A stretch of 64,000 bases of DNA from assembly GCF_000455285.1 (NCBI RefSeq), contig NZ_HG005290.1, positions 147,901 through 211,900 on the forward strand, in the 5' to 3' direction. Both the position numbers and the translations under genes were made by a program. The stretch's first letter is position 1; every line of letters begins with the position of its first letter. This document shows, piece by piece, positions 54,496 to 63,238 of this stretch. Origin of the DNA: Candidatus Stoquefichus massiliensis AP9 (GTDB lineage: Bacteria > Bacillota_I > Bacilli_A > Erysipelotrichales > Coprobacillaceae). The notes under the pieces were generated by a model. It was given only the letters and a program-made list of their open reading frames with translations, did not search any database and was not told the origin of the DNA.

Positions 54496-55246
54496 TTTCA
54501 ACAACTCCTTTATTTAATATAAGTGCAAAACCAATATTATCTCTACCACCGAATGTATTTGCCGTATCCATCAATTCTTTCCCTATTTCTTCTAAACTTT
54601 TGTCTTTTTTGAGAATTTCAATTAATTGAGGATCAAATAAAGAATTATATAAACCATCAGAACAAACTAATATATACTGATAGTTTCCCTTTTGAGTCAT
54701 AAAAGATACATCTAAATGTTCACTGACTCCCACTGCTTGTAATAAAATATTCTTTTGCGGATGATATAATGCCTCATCTTTAGAAATCGTTCCTGAATCA
54801 ATAAGAACATTGACTAAAGTATCATCTTTGGTCAACTGAATTAATTCATCATTGTTAAAAAGATATGCTCTTGAATCTCCAACATGAGAAATATATATAT
54901 TGTCATCAATACATAAGACAATCACAACAGTTGTTCCCATTCCTTCTAATTCTTCTGCTGTATGACTTTTTTCCATGACAAGCTGATGAGCATGATTAAT
55001 GACTTCTTCCATCCATCGATGAATATCTTCAGTTGAATGAAATGCATCATGTTTTTGATAATTTTCAATAATATCATCACATGTAAGCTGTGATGCAATT
55101 TCACCAGCATTATGTCCACCCATCCCATCACATAAAACAACAAGACATTCCTGCTTGCTTTTTTGATAATAACGGACATAATCCTGATTAATTGTTCTTA
55201 CATTTCCAACATCACTCATTGCTATGATTTCCACGAACTGATTCAC
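54479..55246 (-). CDS. prpC: PP2C-type protein phosphatase, partner of PrkC
   Basis: Mn2+-dependent Ser/Thr phosphatase that reverses PrkC. 255 residues: DVGNVRTINQDYV, VVLCDGMGGHNAGEIAS near 38 (metal Asp/Gly), GMGTTVVIVL, SHVGDSRAYLF near 118 and GGRDNIGFALILN near 232 (metal Asp). I prefer GTG 55246 (SD AAGG) over ATG 55219 because the former keeps beta-strand 1 (FVEIIAMSDVG). This gives a 35-base overlap with rlmN. Confidence 0.95.
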   Translation of the reverse strand: MNQFVEIIAMSDVGNVRTINQDYVRYYQKSKQECLVVLCDGMGGHNAGEIASQLTCDDIIENYQKHDAFHSTEDIHRWMEEVINHAHQLVMEKSHTAEELEGMGTTVVIVLCIDDNIYISHVGDSRAYLFNNDELIQLTKDDTLVNVLIDSGTISKDEALYHPQKNILLQAVGVSEHLDVSFMTQKGNYQYILVCSDGLYNSLFDPQLIEILKKDKSLEEIGKELMDTANTFGGRDNIGFALILNKGVVENESDK

Positions 55247-56264
55247 CTACCTTCTTAGCACGTAATTGACCACAAGCACCATCAATATCACGACCATGTT
55301 CTTTTCTTAATGTTACATTTATTTTTAATCTCAATAACTCATCTTTAAAAATTTCCACATCTTTATAATCAGTCTGCTGATAACCATGTTCATCAACTGC
55401 ATTATAAGGAATTAAATTCACATAAGCATTCAATCCACGCATATAGTGTGCCAATTGTCTTGCATGAATTATATGATCATTGACTCCTTTTAATAAGATA
55501 TATTCAAAGGTTATACGCCGATTCGTCTTTTCAATATAATATTGTAATGATTTTCTAAGATCATCCATTGGAAAACGTTTATTAATAGGCATGAGCTGAT
55601 CACGAATTTCATCGTTTGGCGCATGTAAAGAAATAGCTAGATTTGTTTGAATACCTTCATTTGCATATTTTTCAATCTTATCACATAAACCGCAAGTTGA
55701 AATCGTTAAATGACGAGCACCAATAGCTAATCCTTTTGCATGATTAATAATATGTATAAAATTCATAACTTGATCATAATTATCAAATGGCTCGCCAGTC
55801 CCCATAACCACAACATGAGAAATACGTTCTCCCGTATCATTCATAACTGTTAAAACTTGATTAACCATTTCTCCAGCACTTAAATCTCTTTGTTTCTTTA
55901 ACAAACCACTGGCACAAAAAAGGCATCCCATATTACACCCTAGCTGACTTGTCACACAAAGACTACGTCCATACTCATGAATCATTAAAACTGTTTCAAT
56001 AAGTCCACCATCTGATAAAGCTAATAAATATTTAATTGTTCCATCTTTGGATATTTGTTTTTCAATAATTTTTAAAGGGCCAATCTCAAAATGCGAAATA
56101 AGTTTTTGACGTAAATCTAATGAAAGATTACTCATTTCATTAAAATTTTGAATATTTTTGCGGTATAACCATTCAAAAACTTGTGTTGCTCTAAATTTTT
56201 TTTCATCTAATAACAGAAACTCATTAATAAGTTGCTCTTGGGTATAATCATATATTGATTTCAT
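55212..56264 (-). CDS. rlmN: 23S rRNA A2503 / tRNA A37 C2-methyltransferase
   Basis: Radical-SAM methyltransferase, 350 residues. N-terminal helical region with EKKFRATQVFEWLYRKN, cluster motif GCNMGCLFCASGLLKKQRDL near 111, VVMGTGEPFDNYDQV near 148, STCGLCDKI near 188, and C-terminal NVTLRKEHGRDIDGACGQL with the second methyl-carrying Cys (CGQL) near 337. ATG 56264. Four bases separate it from rsmB. Confidence 0.97.
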   Translation of the reverse strand: MKSIYDYTQEQLINEFLLLDEKKFRATQVFEWLYRKNIQNFNEMSNLSLDLRQKLISHFEIGPLKIIEKQISKDGTIKYLLALSDGGLIETVLMIHEYGRSLCVTSQLGCNMGCLFCASGLLKKQRDLSAGEMVNQVLTVMNDTGERISHVVVMGTGEPFDNYDQVMNFIHIINHAKGLAIGARHLTISTCGLCDKIEKYANEGIQTNLAISLHAPNDEIRDQLMPINKRFPMDDLRKSLQYYIEKTNRRITFEYILLKGVNDHIIHARQLAHYMRGLNAYVNLIPYNAVDEHGYQQTDYKDVEIFKDELLRLKINVTLRKEHGRDIDGACGQLRAKKVGESVRGNHSNE

Positions 56265-56268
56265 AATT

Positions 56269-57516
56269 TCATTCCTTTTCTAATAGACACATATAAAAGC
56301 CATCACTATGATATTGATATGGTAAAATTGTCACTTCTTTTATTTTTTTTATATCAGGATGCTTTTTTATAAATGACTGGATTTGTTTTTCATTTTCTTT
56401 TTTATTAATTGTACAAGTACTATATACAATATTACCACCATTTTTCAATAATGGGTATGCATTTTCCAATAATTTTTCTTGGATTTGAATAATTTCATCC
56501 ATAGCGCTTGCTTCATGATACTTGATCTCGGGTTTTCTTGCAAGAACTCCTAGCCCACTGCATGGAGCATCAAGCAAAATTTTATCAAATGTTAATGGTT
56601 TATACAATTGTGCGAGTGTTGTTGAATCAGCAGCTTTTGCTTCTACAATTGAAATTCGTAAACGACTCATCTGTTGCTTTACCAATGCAATCTTATGAGG
56701 ATATAAATCAAACGCATGAATACATCCCTGATTTTTCATAAGTGCTGCTAGATGCGATGCTTTTGTACCAGGAGCACAGCACATATCAAGAACTGTTTCT
56801 CCTGGTAATGGATTGAGTAACGGAGCCACAAGCTGACTTGATTCATCTTGAATAGTAACGAACCCCTGCTTAAAAGCATCGCTATTGGCTATATTTCCTT
56901 GCTGATAATAAACTCCAACATCTGAAAGATGTGCTGGTTGCCATAACGTATCTTTTAATAATTCAGTACGTGACATAAGTAAAGTATTAACACGTGCACA
57001 TCTCTGAGGAACTTCATTATTCGCATGACATATTTTTTGAGTCTCTTCAAAACCATATTGCTTAATAAACATTTTAACCATCCATAAGGGGTGACTAGTC
57101 TCTACTGAAATACGTTCCTCTTTATTAAGTTCATCAAGTGAACAAGGAGAATGAATGGCATTTTTTAAAACTCCATTGATAAATTGAGCAGTTTTTATTC
57201 CTTTATTCTTTTTAGCTAAATTAACTGCTTCATTCATAATTGCATAGTCAGGAATCCCATTCATAAAAACATGTTGATATAAACTCATTAATAATAACAT
57301 TTTTTCATAAGTTTTAACTCTTCCTCTAATATATGGTTTTAAAATATACTCCAAATAAATCATGTTTTGTACAGTTCCATAGACAACACGAGTTATAAAA
57401 CTCTTTTGTATTTGAGTTAATTGATTATTTTCAAAATAATGATTGATAGTCAAATTCAAAAAACTCTTTTCTTTTTTGTATTTAACTAATATTTCTAATG
57501 CAATTTGTCGATCCAT
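56269..57516 (-). CDS. rsmB: 16S rRNA (cytosine967-C5)-methyltransferase
   Basis: 415 residues. NusB-like N-domain (~1-135, with ALEILVKYKKEKSFLNLTIN and AVNLAKKNKGIKTAQFINGVLKN), then a Rossmann methyltransferase. Motifs: SQLVAPLLNPLPGETVLDMCCAPGTKASHLAAL near 235-258 (SAM site), LLDAPCSGLGVLARKPEIKY near 313 and the second Cys in IVYSTCTINKKENE near 360. Ends in FYMCLLEKE. Standard length slightly under that of Bacillus. Confidence 0.95.
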   Translation of the reverse strand: MDRQIALEILVKYKKEKSFLNLTINHYFENNQLTQIQKSFITRVVYGTVQNMIYLEYILKPYIRGRVKTYEKMLLLMSLYQHVFMNGIPDYAIMNEAVNLAKKNKGIKTAQFINGVLKNAIHSPCSLDELNKEERISVETSHPLWMVKMFIKQYGFEETQKICHANNEVPQRCARVNTLLMSRTELLKDTLWQPAHLSDVGVYYQQGNIANSDAFKQGFVTIQDESSQLVAPLLNPLPGETVLDMCCAPGTKASHLAALMKNQGCIHAFDLYPHKIALVKQQMSRLRISIVEAKAADSTTLAQLYKPLTFDKILLDAPCSGLGVLARKPEIKYHEASAMDEIIQIQEKLLENAYPLLKNGGNIVYSTCTINKKENEKQIQSFIKKHPDIKKIKEVTILPYQYHSDGFYMCLLEKE

Positions 57517-57519
57517 TTT

Positions 57520-59709
57520 TTAAATTTGTGAATATGGATTAAAATCACATATTACACTTACCTTTCCTTTTTGTTTTTTATTATAATAATCATTTAATGT
57601 TTGTAAAGCCTCATAAACTTCTTTACTTTGAATAAACTTAATAAGTATTCTTTCACGATAAGTATCTTGTAATTTATAAATCATACTTGGAGCGGGTCCT
57701 AAAACAGCACTCTGACACAAATGTTCCATCAAATACTTTTTTATATCCATTGCTACTATATGTACTTCATTTTCAAATGATGATTGAATCAAAACACTCA
57801 CAAGATGGCAATAAGGTGGATATTTTGCTTTTTGACGATAGAGCATTTCTTGATAATAAAACGCTGAATAATCATGTTGTGCAGCACAAGTTACTGCATA
57901 ATGATCAGGATTATATGTCTGTATTAAAACAGTTCCTTGTTTTTGACCACGTCCACTTCTGCCAGATACCTGACATAATAATTGAAACGTTCTTTCACTT
58001 GCTCGAAAGTCCGGAATATTTAAACTCATATCAGCATTTAATACACCAACAAATGTTACATCTTCAAAATCTAATCCTTTAGCAATCATCTGTGTTCCTA
58101 ATAAAATATTGCCTTCTTTACGACGAAAACGTTCCAGAAGTTTAAGATGACCATTCTTGTTTTTCGTTGTATCAACATCATAACGAATGACTTTTGCTCC
58201 AGTAAACTGCTGTGTTAATTCTTCCTCAACCTTTTGTGTCCCATAACCAATAGTCTTAAAATGTGTCGCTCCACAATGTGCACAACTATGTGGATAACTT
58301 GTGACATAGTCACAATAATGACACTTTAAATGGTGTTCTTCTTTGTGGTATGTCAGTGTTACATCACAATGAGGACATTTGATGACTTCACCACATTCTT
58401 TACACTGTACAAATGAAGCATAACCACGTTTATTCAAAAGTAAGATAACTTGTTGCTGATGATTGAGTGTCTCTTGAATTTTTTCTCTCATCTTTCTTGA
58501 AAACAATGAATAATTTCTTTGTCTTGTTTCTTCAACCATATCAACAATTTCCACTTGGGGTAATGGCTTTTGATTAATACGATGCTTAAGCTCATATAAA
58601 TCATAGACACCGATTTTAGCTCTTGAATAACTTTCTAATGATGGTGTAGCACTTCCCAATACAACTGAAGCATGGTGATATTGAGCTCTTATTTTAGCAA
58701 TTTGAGATGTCAAATAGCGTGGTTTCGTTTCTTGTTTATAACTCGCATCATGTTCCTCATCTAAAATAATAAGACCAATATTTTCTAATGGCGCAAATAT
58801 CGCCGATCTAGCACCTACAACAATTTTCACTTCTTGTTTTTTAATACGTCGATATTCATCATATTTTTCACCTTGAGACAAACGCGAATGTAAAATAGCA
58901 ACCTGATTTCCAAAACGCTGTTTAAAAACTTCTACCATCATTGGTGTCAAAGATATCTCCGGAACAAGCATCATAACACTACGGTTATGTAAAACATAAT
59001 GGGCTGCTAATGAAAGATAAACCTCTGTTTTTCCTGAACCTGTGACACCATGTAATAAAGCAACTCTTCCAGGATGATCAATAATTCCTTGAACAACTTT
59101 TTTTTGATCATCAGTAAGTTCTATATTTTGATTTTTATGAGATCGAATACTCAATGGTTCACGATAGATTTCTTTTTGAAAATAACTAATAAATCCTTGC
59201 TCTACTAATCGATCTAGCAATGACTTTGTATAAGGTATATCCTGAACAAATAAATTTGGATGATTCTTAATAAAATCAAGACATTCTTGCTGTTTAACAG
59301 TTTTTGTTTGACCATACTGAAGGAACTGAACCGCCATCTTTGTTTTCATACCTACAGAATGATTGGTACTAGGTTTTAATTGTGCAGGAAGCATCGCCTG
59401 TAAACAAGCAATACGAGGTGAAAGTGTCATTTGAGAAATTTGAATTGCCAATGTTTGTAATTCATCATTTAATAAAGGTTCTTCATCAATAACTTCTTTT
59501 ATATACTGATAGCGAAAACCTGCTTGAGATTCTAATTGTTCTTTTGTCAATGCTGTCTCTTCGATACTTTCTACATATCCAATTAACTTCTGATAACCAA
59601 AAGGAATGACAACTCGAATTCCTACAACTAATTTTTGATGACTTAAGTAGTCAAAAGTCATATCCAACGAATGAACAGGATGTTCTACCAAGACTTTAAC
59701 AATGTACAT
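57520..59709 (-). CDS. priA: Primosomal helicase PriA
   Basis: Restarts stalled forks. 729 residues: DNA-binding N-domain from MYIVKVLVEHPVHSLDMTFDYL, then helicase motifs LLHGVTGSGKTEVYLSLA near 215, LVPEISLTPMM, VGARSAIFAPL and LDEEHDASYKQE near 315. Eight zinc Cys lie in the stretch CKECGEVIKCPHC ... CHYCDYVTSYPHSCAHCG near 435-475, and motif VI is QVSGRSGRG. ATG 59709. rpoZ and coaBC, often before priA, and def/fmt, often after, are not here. Confidence 0.97.
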   Translation of the reverse strand: MYIVKVLVEHPVHSLDMTFDYLSHQKLVVGIRVVIPFGYQKLIGYVESIEETALTKEQLESQAGFRYQYIKEVIDEEPLLNDELQTLAIQISQMTLSPRIACLQAMLPAQLKPSTNHSVGMKTKMAVQFLQYGQTKTVKQQECLDFIKNHPNLFVQDIPYTKSLLDRLVEQGFISYFQKEIYREPLSIRSHKNQNIELTDDQKKVVQGIIDHPGRVALLHGVTGSGKTEVYLSLAAHYVLHNRSVMMLVPEISLTPMMVEVFKQRFGNQVAILHSRLSQGEKYDEYRRIKKQEVKIVVGARSAIFAPLENIGLIILDEEHDASYKQETKPRYLTSQIAKIRAQYHHASVVLGSATPSLESYSRAKIGVYDLYELKHRINQKPLPQVEIVDMVEETRQRNYSLFSRKMREKIQETLNHQQQVILLLNKRGYASFVQCKECGEVIKCPHCDVTLTYHKEEHHLKCHYCDYVTSYPHSCAHCGATHFKTIGYGTQKVEEELTQQFTGAKVIRYDVDTTKNKNGHLKLLERFRRKEGNILLGTQMIAKGLDFEDVTFVGVLNADMSLNIPDFRASERTFQLLCQVSGRSGRGQKQGTVLIQTYNPDHYAVTCAAQHDYSAFYYQEMLYRQKAKYPPYCHLVSVLIQSSFENEVHIVAMDIKKYLMEHLCQSAVLGPAPSMIYKLQDTYRERILIKFIQSKEVYEALQTLNDYYNKKQKGKVSVICDFNPYSQI

Positions 59710-59760
59710 TTTCTCACCACCTGTTGTCTTATTCTACCATAAAATAACTTCTTTGAATAG

Positions 59761-59781
59761 AAAAAGGATACAAACGTATCC
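59761..59781 (-). terminator. Short terminator between gmk and priA
   Basis: 6-bp stem GGATAC/GTATCC with 4-base loop followed by TTTTTC on the minus strand. Weak stem, so some readthrough into priA is likely. Confidence 0.5.
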
Positions 59782-59782
59782 C

Positions 59783-60343
59783 CTATGCATTTTCCTTAAT
59801 AATCTTCGCAATCTGTTCTTTTGCAGCATAAACATCATCATTTTCTACGACATACTTATATTCATCTTTTGTTGCAATTTCTTTTCTTGCCTTATCTAAA
59901 CGTTCTTTAACAACTTTTTCCTCTTCAGTTCGGCGACCTCGAATACGTCTTTCTAATTCTTCAAATGAAGGTGGTACCAAGAATATTGTTAATGCCTGAG
60001 GACATTTTTGCATAACTTGCAATGCGCCTTGTACTTCAATCTCTAAAACAACATTTTTTCCTTCATTTAATAGTTGTTCAACATAAAACTTTGGTGTTCC
60101 ATAATAATTACCTACAAATTTCGCATATTCCAGCAACTCATCATTTTCAATCTTATTTAAAAACTCTGTTTCACTGACAAAAAAATAATCAACACCCTCT
60201 TTTTCAGTAGGGCGTGGTTTTCTTGTTGTCATTGAAATAGAATATGCCAAATTTAAAGAATCATCTTTAAAAAGTTCTTGACGAACCGTTCCTTTTCCCA
60301 CACCACTTGGTCCACTTAAAATAATTAACAGCCCTTTTTTCAC
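59783..60343 (-). CDS. gmk: Guanylate kinase
   Basis: GMP + ATP to GDP + ADP. About 186 residues: KKGLLIILSGPSGVGKGTV (P-loop), YSISMTTRKPRPTEKEGVDYFF near 34 (GMP-binding), EYAKFVGNYYGTP near 70, VLEIEVQGALQV, FLVPPSFEELERRIRGRRTE. GTG 60343 is chosen since GGTGG lies five bases upstream; ATG 60355 would sit on the SD and only add four residues. Promoter TTGACA-N17-TAACAT precedes it. Confidence 0.94.
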   Translation of the reverse strand: MKKGLLIILSGPSGVGKGTVRQELFKDDSLNLAYSISMTTRKPRPTEKEGVDYFFVSETEFLNKIENDELLEYAKFVGNYYGTPKFYVEQLLNEGKNVVLEIEVQGALQVMQKCPQALTIFLVPPSFEELERRIRGRRTEEEKVVKERLDKARKEIATKDEYKYVVENDDVYAAKEQIAKIIKENA

Positions 60344-60368
60344 AACATCCACCATCCTTTATGAAACA

Positions 60369-60397
60369 ATGTTACATGAATACAACTTTCATGTCAA
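60369..60397 (-). promoter_or_regulatory. SigA promoter of gmk
   Basis: Minus-strand TTGACA (60397-60392), 17-base spacer, TAACAT (60374-60369). A -10-like TATACT at 60415-60420 on the plus strand may serve the divergent rqcH. Confidence 0.6.
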
Positions 60398-60438
60398 TTC
60401 TTTTTCAAATATGTTATACTAAATAACGGTGATAAAAT

Positions 60439-62076
60439 ATGGCTTATGATGGAATTATGTTGTCTCGCGTTGTCGAAAATCTACAATCACAACTAAGCGG
60501 AGGCAGAATTAACAAGATATATCAAATATCTCAATATGAACTTTTATTTCATATTCGTGCGCAAGGCACAAACAAAAAACTACTGATGTCAATTCATCCA
60601 AATTATGCAAGATTACAATTGACATCATTATCTTATCCAACTCCTGCATCTCCTAATGCTTTTACTATGTTACTTAGAAAACATTTAGAAGGTGCCTATT
60701 TGGAATCTATTGAACAGCAACAATTAGACCGTATTGTTTCAATGACTTTAAAAGGAACAAACGAATTGAAAGATACTGTTCAATTACGACTTTATATGGA
60801 AATCATGGGAAAACATTCTAATGTTATTGTCACAAACAACAATAATAAGATTATTGATTGCTTAAAAAGAGTTTCTCCTTCAATGAGCAGTAGAATTCTT
60901 CAACCTGGAGCACATTATGATTTTCCACCTCTTATTGCAAAGAAAAATCCAATGATCAGTGAATTTATACCAACTGACAATCTAACAAAAATTTATCAGG
61001 GGTTTTCTCCCGAACTTTCTCGCGAAGTTCTCTATCGTATTGATCAAGGCGAAGAATTTAGCACAATTATGAAAAGTTTAGCTCAATCTGAGTATATCTA
61101 TATCCATAAAAAAGAGGGAAAAGAATATTTTCATTTGCTTCCCCTCACTCATTTACAATGTTCATATGAACAATATTCATTGTTTGATGGATTAGATATC
61201 CACTATGAACTCATTGATCAAAAAGATCGTATTAAACAACAGACATCTGATTTAGCAAAATATATTCAAAATGAGTATCAAAGAAATATTCATAAACTTC
61301 ATAAATTAGAACAAACATTATTTGATTCACAGAATAGTGATGAATATAGAATTAAAGGTGATTTATTATTTGCAAATCTTCATTTAATTCAAAAAGGACA
61401 AAAGAATGTGATGGTTGAAAATTATTATGATGACTCTATGATGATGATTGAATTAGATGAGAGATATGATGGAAAAACGAATGCTAATAAATATTATGCA
61501 AAATATCAAAAGGCAAAAAATGCATTACATCATCTTCAAGAACAAATTGAATTAACACAGGAAGAAATTAACTATTTTGATACATTAATCACTTTAATGG
61601 AAAATGCAAATTATTATGATGCATTAGAAATAAAAGAAGAATTAGAAAATTTAGGTTATTTAAAAAAGAAAAAGACAAAACAAGTTCATCGTCCAAAGAA
61701 AATGCATATTGAAAGTTATTGTACTAAGGATAATATTATCATTTATGTAGGTAAGAATAATCTACAAAATGATTATCTTACCTTTAAGATAGCTTCTAAA
61801 AACGATATGTGGTTCCATGTCAAAGACATGCCTGGAAGCCATGTTGTTGTGCATAGTGATGATTTAGATGAATATACAATAAGACTTGCCAGTTTAATGG
61901 CTGCTTATTTTTCAAAAGGAAAACATAGTTCATCCGTACCTGTCAATTATACGAAAGTCAGAAATCTAAAGAAGCCTCAAGGGAGCAAACCTGGGAAAGT
62001 CATTCTTTCTCATTATTCAACAATTTATATTGATCCCGATGAGACTTTCTTAAAAGAAATTAATAAGATTGATTAA
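60439..62076 (+). CDS. rqcH: RqcH / NFACT ribosome-quality-control protein
   Basis: Binds stalled 50S-nascent chains and directs C-terminal Ala tailing; older name fibronectin-binding protein. 545 residues: NFACT-N MAYDGIMLSRVVENLQSQLSGGRINKIYQ and SLSYPTPASPNAFTMLLRKHLEGA. HhH-containing middle, long coiled coil (~265-420), and NFACT-R with SKNDMWFHVKDMPGSHVVVHS near 455 and PQGSKPGKVILSHYSTIYIDPD. Slightly shorter than Bacillus RqcH (570). The 3' end overlaps the convergent CotD-like gene by 17 bases. Confidence 0.95.
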   Translation: MAYDGIMLSRVVENLQSQLSGGRINKIYQISQYELLFHIRAQGTNKKLLMSIHPNYARLQLTSLSYPTPASPNAFTMLLRKHLEGAYLESIEQQQLDRIVSMTLKGTNELKDTVQLRLYMEIMGKHSNVIVTNNNNKIIDCLKRVSPSMSSRILQPGAHYDFPPLIAKKNPMISEFIPTDNLTKIYQGFSPELSREVLYRIDQGEEFSTIMKSLAQSEYIYIHKKEGKEYFHLLPLTHLQCSYEQYSLFDGLDIHYELIDQKDRIKQQTSDLAKYIQNEYQRNIHKLHKLEQTLFDSQNSDEYRIKGDLLFANLHLIQKGQKNVMVENYYDDSMMMIELDERYDGKTNANKYYAKYQKAKNALHHLQEQIELTQEEINYFDTLITLMENANYYDALEIKEELENLGYLKKKKTKQVHRPKKMHIESYCTKDNIIIYVGKNNLQNDYLTFKIASKNDMWFHVKDMPGSHVVVHSDDLDEYTIRLASLMAAYFSKGKHSSSVPVNYTKVRNLKKPQGSKPGKVILSHYSTIYIDPDETFLKEINKID

Positions 62077-62368
62077 TTGGTGCATTGACAAATGTTTGTT
62101 CATATTGAGGATAATAAACTGGGTAATACATGCAATGATTGACACGACGGCATTCAATTGGGCAGATGATAGGTTGTGGAACTGGTGTAACCTGATTTGA
62201 AACACAAACCTTTTTAGGTGCAACAATTGGTTGAGGTCTAGGACATCCATTCATATTGCAACCACCCATTTGTGACATGTTGTTCATTGAACAACCACAT
62301 CCTTGACCAGTTGTACATCCACAAGGACGTACATGTTGTCCTTGACAACCGCAAGATTGATTATACAT
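62060..62368 (-). CDS. CotD-like inner spore coat protein
   Basis: 102 residues. N-terminal half is rich in Cys, Gly, Asn and Gln (SCGCQGQHVRPCGCTTGQGC, CNMNGCPRPQP). The C-terminal half has the CotD pattern: VTPVPQPIICPIECRRVNHC followed by MYYPVYYPQYEQTFVN. Thirteen or so cysteines allow disulfide cross-linking in the coat. ATG 62368 follows AAGGAGGG. Upstream lies a SigK-like promoter identical in spacing to that of cotJ. Confidence 0.85.
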   Translation of the reverse strand: MYNQSCGCQGQHVRPCGCTTGQGCGCSMNNMSQMGGCNMNGCPRPQPIVAPKKVCVSNQVTPVPQPIICPIECRRVNHCMYYPVYYPQYEQTFVNAPINQSY

Positions 62369-62388
62369 ATTTTTTCCCTCCTTCAACA

Positions 62389-62415
62389 TATACTATGAAA
62401 TAATATGTGAAGTGT
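62389..62415 (-). promoter_or_regulatory. SigK-like sporulation promoter of the CotD-like gene
   Basis: Minus-strand ACA (62415-62413), 15-base spacer, CATAGTATA (62397-62389), the CATAnnnTA pattern of SigK. Confidence 0.55.
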
Positions 62416-62438
62416 TAGGGCATATGAAAGGAGTTTTT

Positions 62439-63206
62439 ATGAAATTAATACCTTGGCAACTTTTTAATGATATAGAAGCATATACAACATGTGCTTATGA
62501 TGAACAGCATCAACTCATGAATATGAGCTTTAATGGTGAGGATGACCAACTGGTTTTGAAAAATCGAAAAAAACTTGCTACAGAACTGAATACTGATTTG
62601 CAACATATGGTTGCGACTTTCCAGCAGCATACAACTCAGTTTCTTAAAGTCTCTCTAAAAGATGGTGGAAAAGGAATGTATAGTCGTGATGATGCTTTTA
62701 TAGGTTATGATGCAATGTATACGAGAGATGAAAATCTATGGTTATGGACTTTTCATGCAGATTGCTGTCCTGTATTGCTTTATTGTCAGGATCAAAAAAT
62801 TGTAGCTGCTATTCATTCTGGATGGAAAGGAACTGTAGGAGAAATTGTTGGTAAGGTGACAAAACATTTGATTGAAAATGAAAACTGTCAACCTGAACAT
62901 ATTTACGCTTATATTGGTCCATCAATTGAACAAAAAAATTTTGAAGCTAAAGATGACATTATTAAACTTGTTCAAAAAATGTCTTTTGAGACATCTCCTT
63001 TTTATATCAAAAAAGATGATGGCAATTATCTGCTTGATAGTAAAGGACTTATTCAACAACAGCTTCTTAATCTCAAAATTCCCATTCAGCATATAACTGT
63101 TTCTCCCTACTGCACAATAGAAAATAATGATTTGTTTTTTTCCTATCGAAAAACAAAAACAAAATATCGTAATATCACTTTAATTCGTTTAAAAAGTCAT
63201 TCCTAG
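62439..63206 (+). CDS. YfiH/LACC1-family purine nucleoside phosphorylase (polyphenol oxidase family)
   Basis: 255 residues. Family members act on adenosine, inosine and similar nucleosides; once called laccase-like. Zinc/active-site motifs: FQQHTTQFLKV (His) near 60, TFHADCCPVLLYC near 107 (HADC), AIHSGWKGTVGEIV near 129 and SPYCTIENNDLFFSYR near 225. ATG 62439 follows AAAGGAG; the start at 62412 lies before the SD and is rejected. In Bacillus ylmD precedes the sepF cluster; no such neighbours are seen here. Confidence 0.92.
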   Translation: MKLIPWQLFNDIEAYTTCAYDEQHQLMNMSFNGEDDQLVLKNRKKLATELNTDLQHMVATFQQHTTQFLKVSLKDGGKGMYSRDDAFIGYDAMYTRDENLWLWTFHADCCPVLLYCQDQKIVAAIHSGWKGTVGEIVGKVTKHLIENENCQPEHIYAYIGPSIEQKNFEAKDDIIKLVQKMSFETSPFYIKKDDGNYLLDSKGLIQQQLLNLKIPIQHITVSPYCTIENNDLFFSYRKTKTKYRNITLIRLKSHS

Positions 63207-63207
63207 A

Positions 63208-63238
63208 TAACTTATTATCACTAATAAGTTATTTTTTT
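63208..63238 (+). terminator. Terminator after the YfiH-family gene
   Basis: 9-bp stem TAACTTATT/AATAAGTTA (63208-63216 with 63223-63231) followed by seven T. Confidence 0.8.

Noticed and set aside
57687..58082. 131-codon plus-strand ORF inside priA
   Set aside because: Antisense shadow of priA; composition (runs of H, L, F) is typical of reverse-frame translation and there is no SD.
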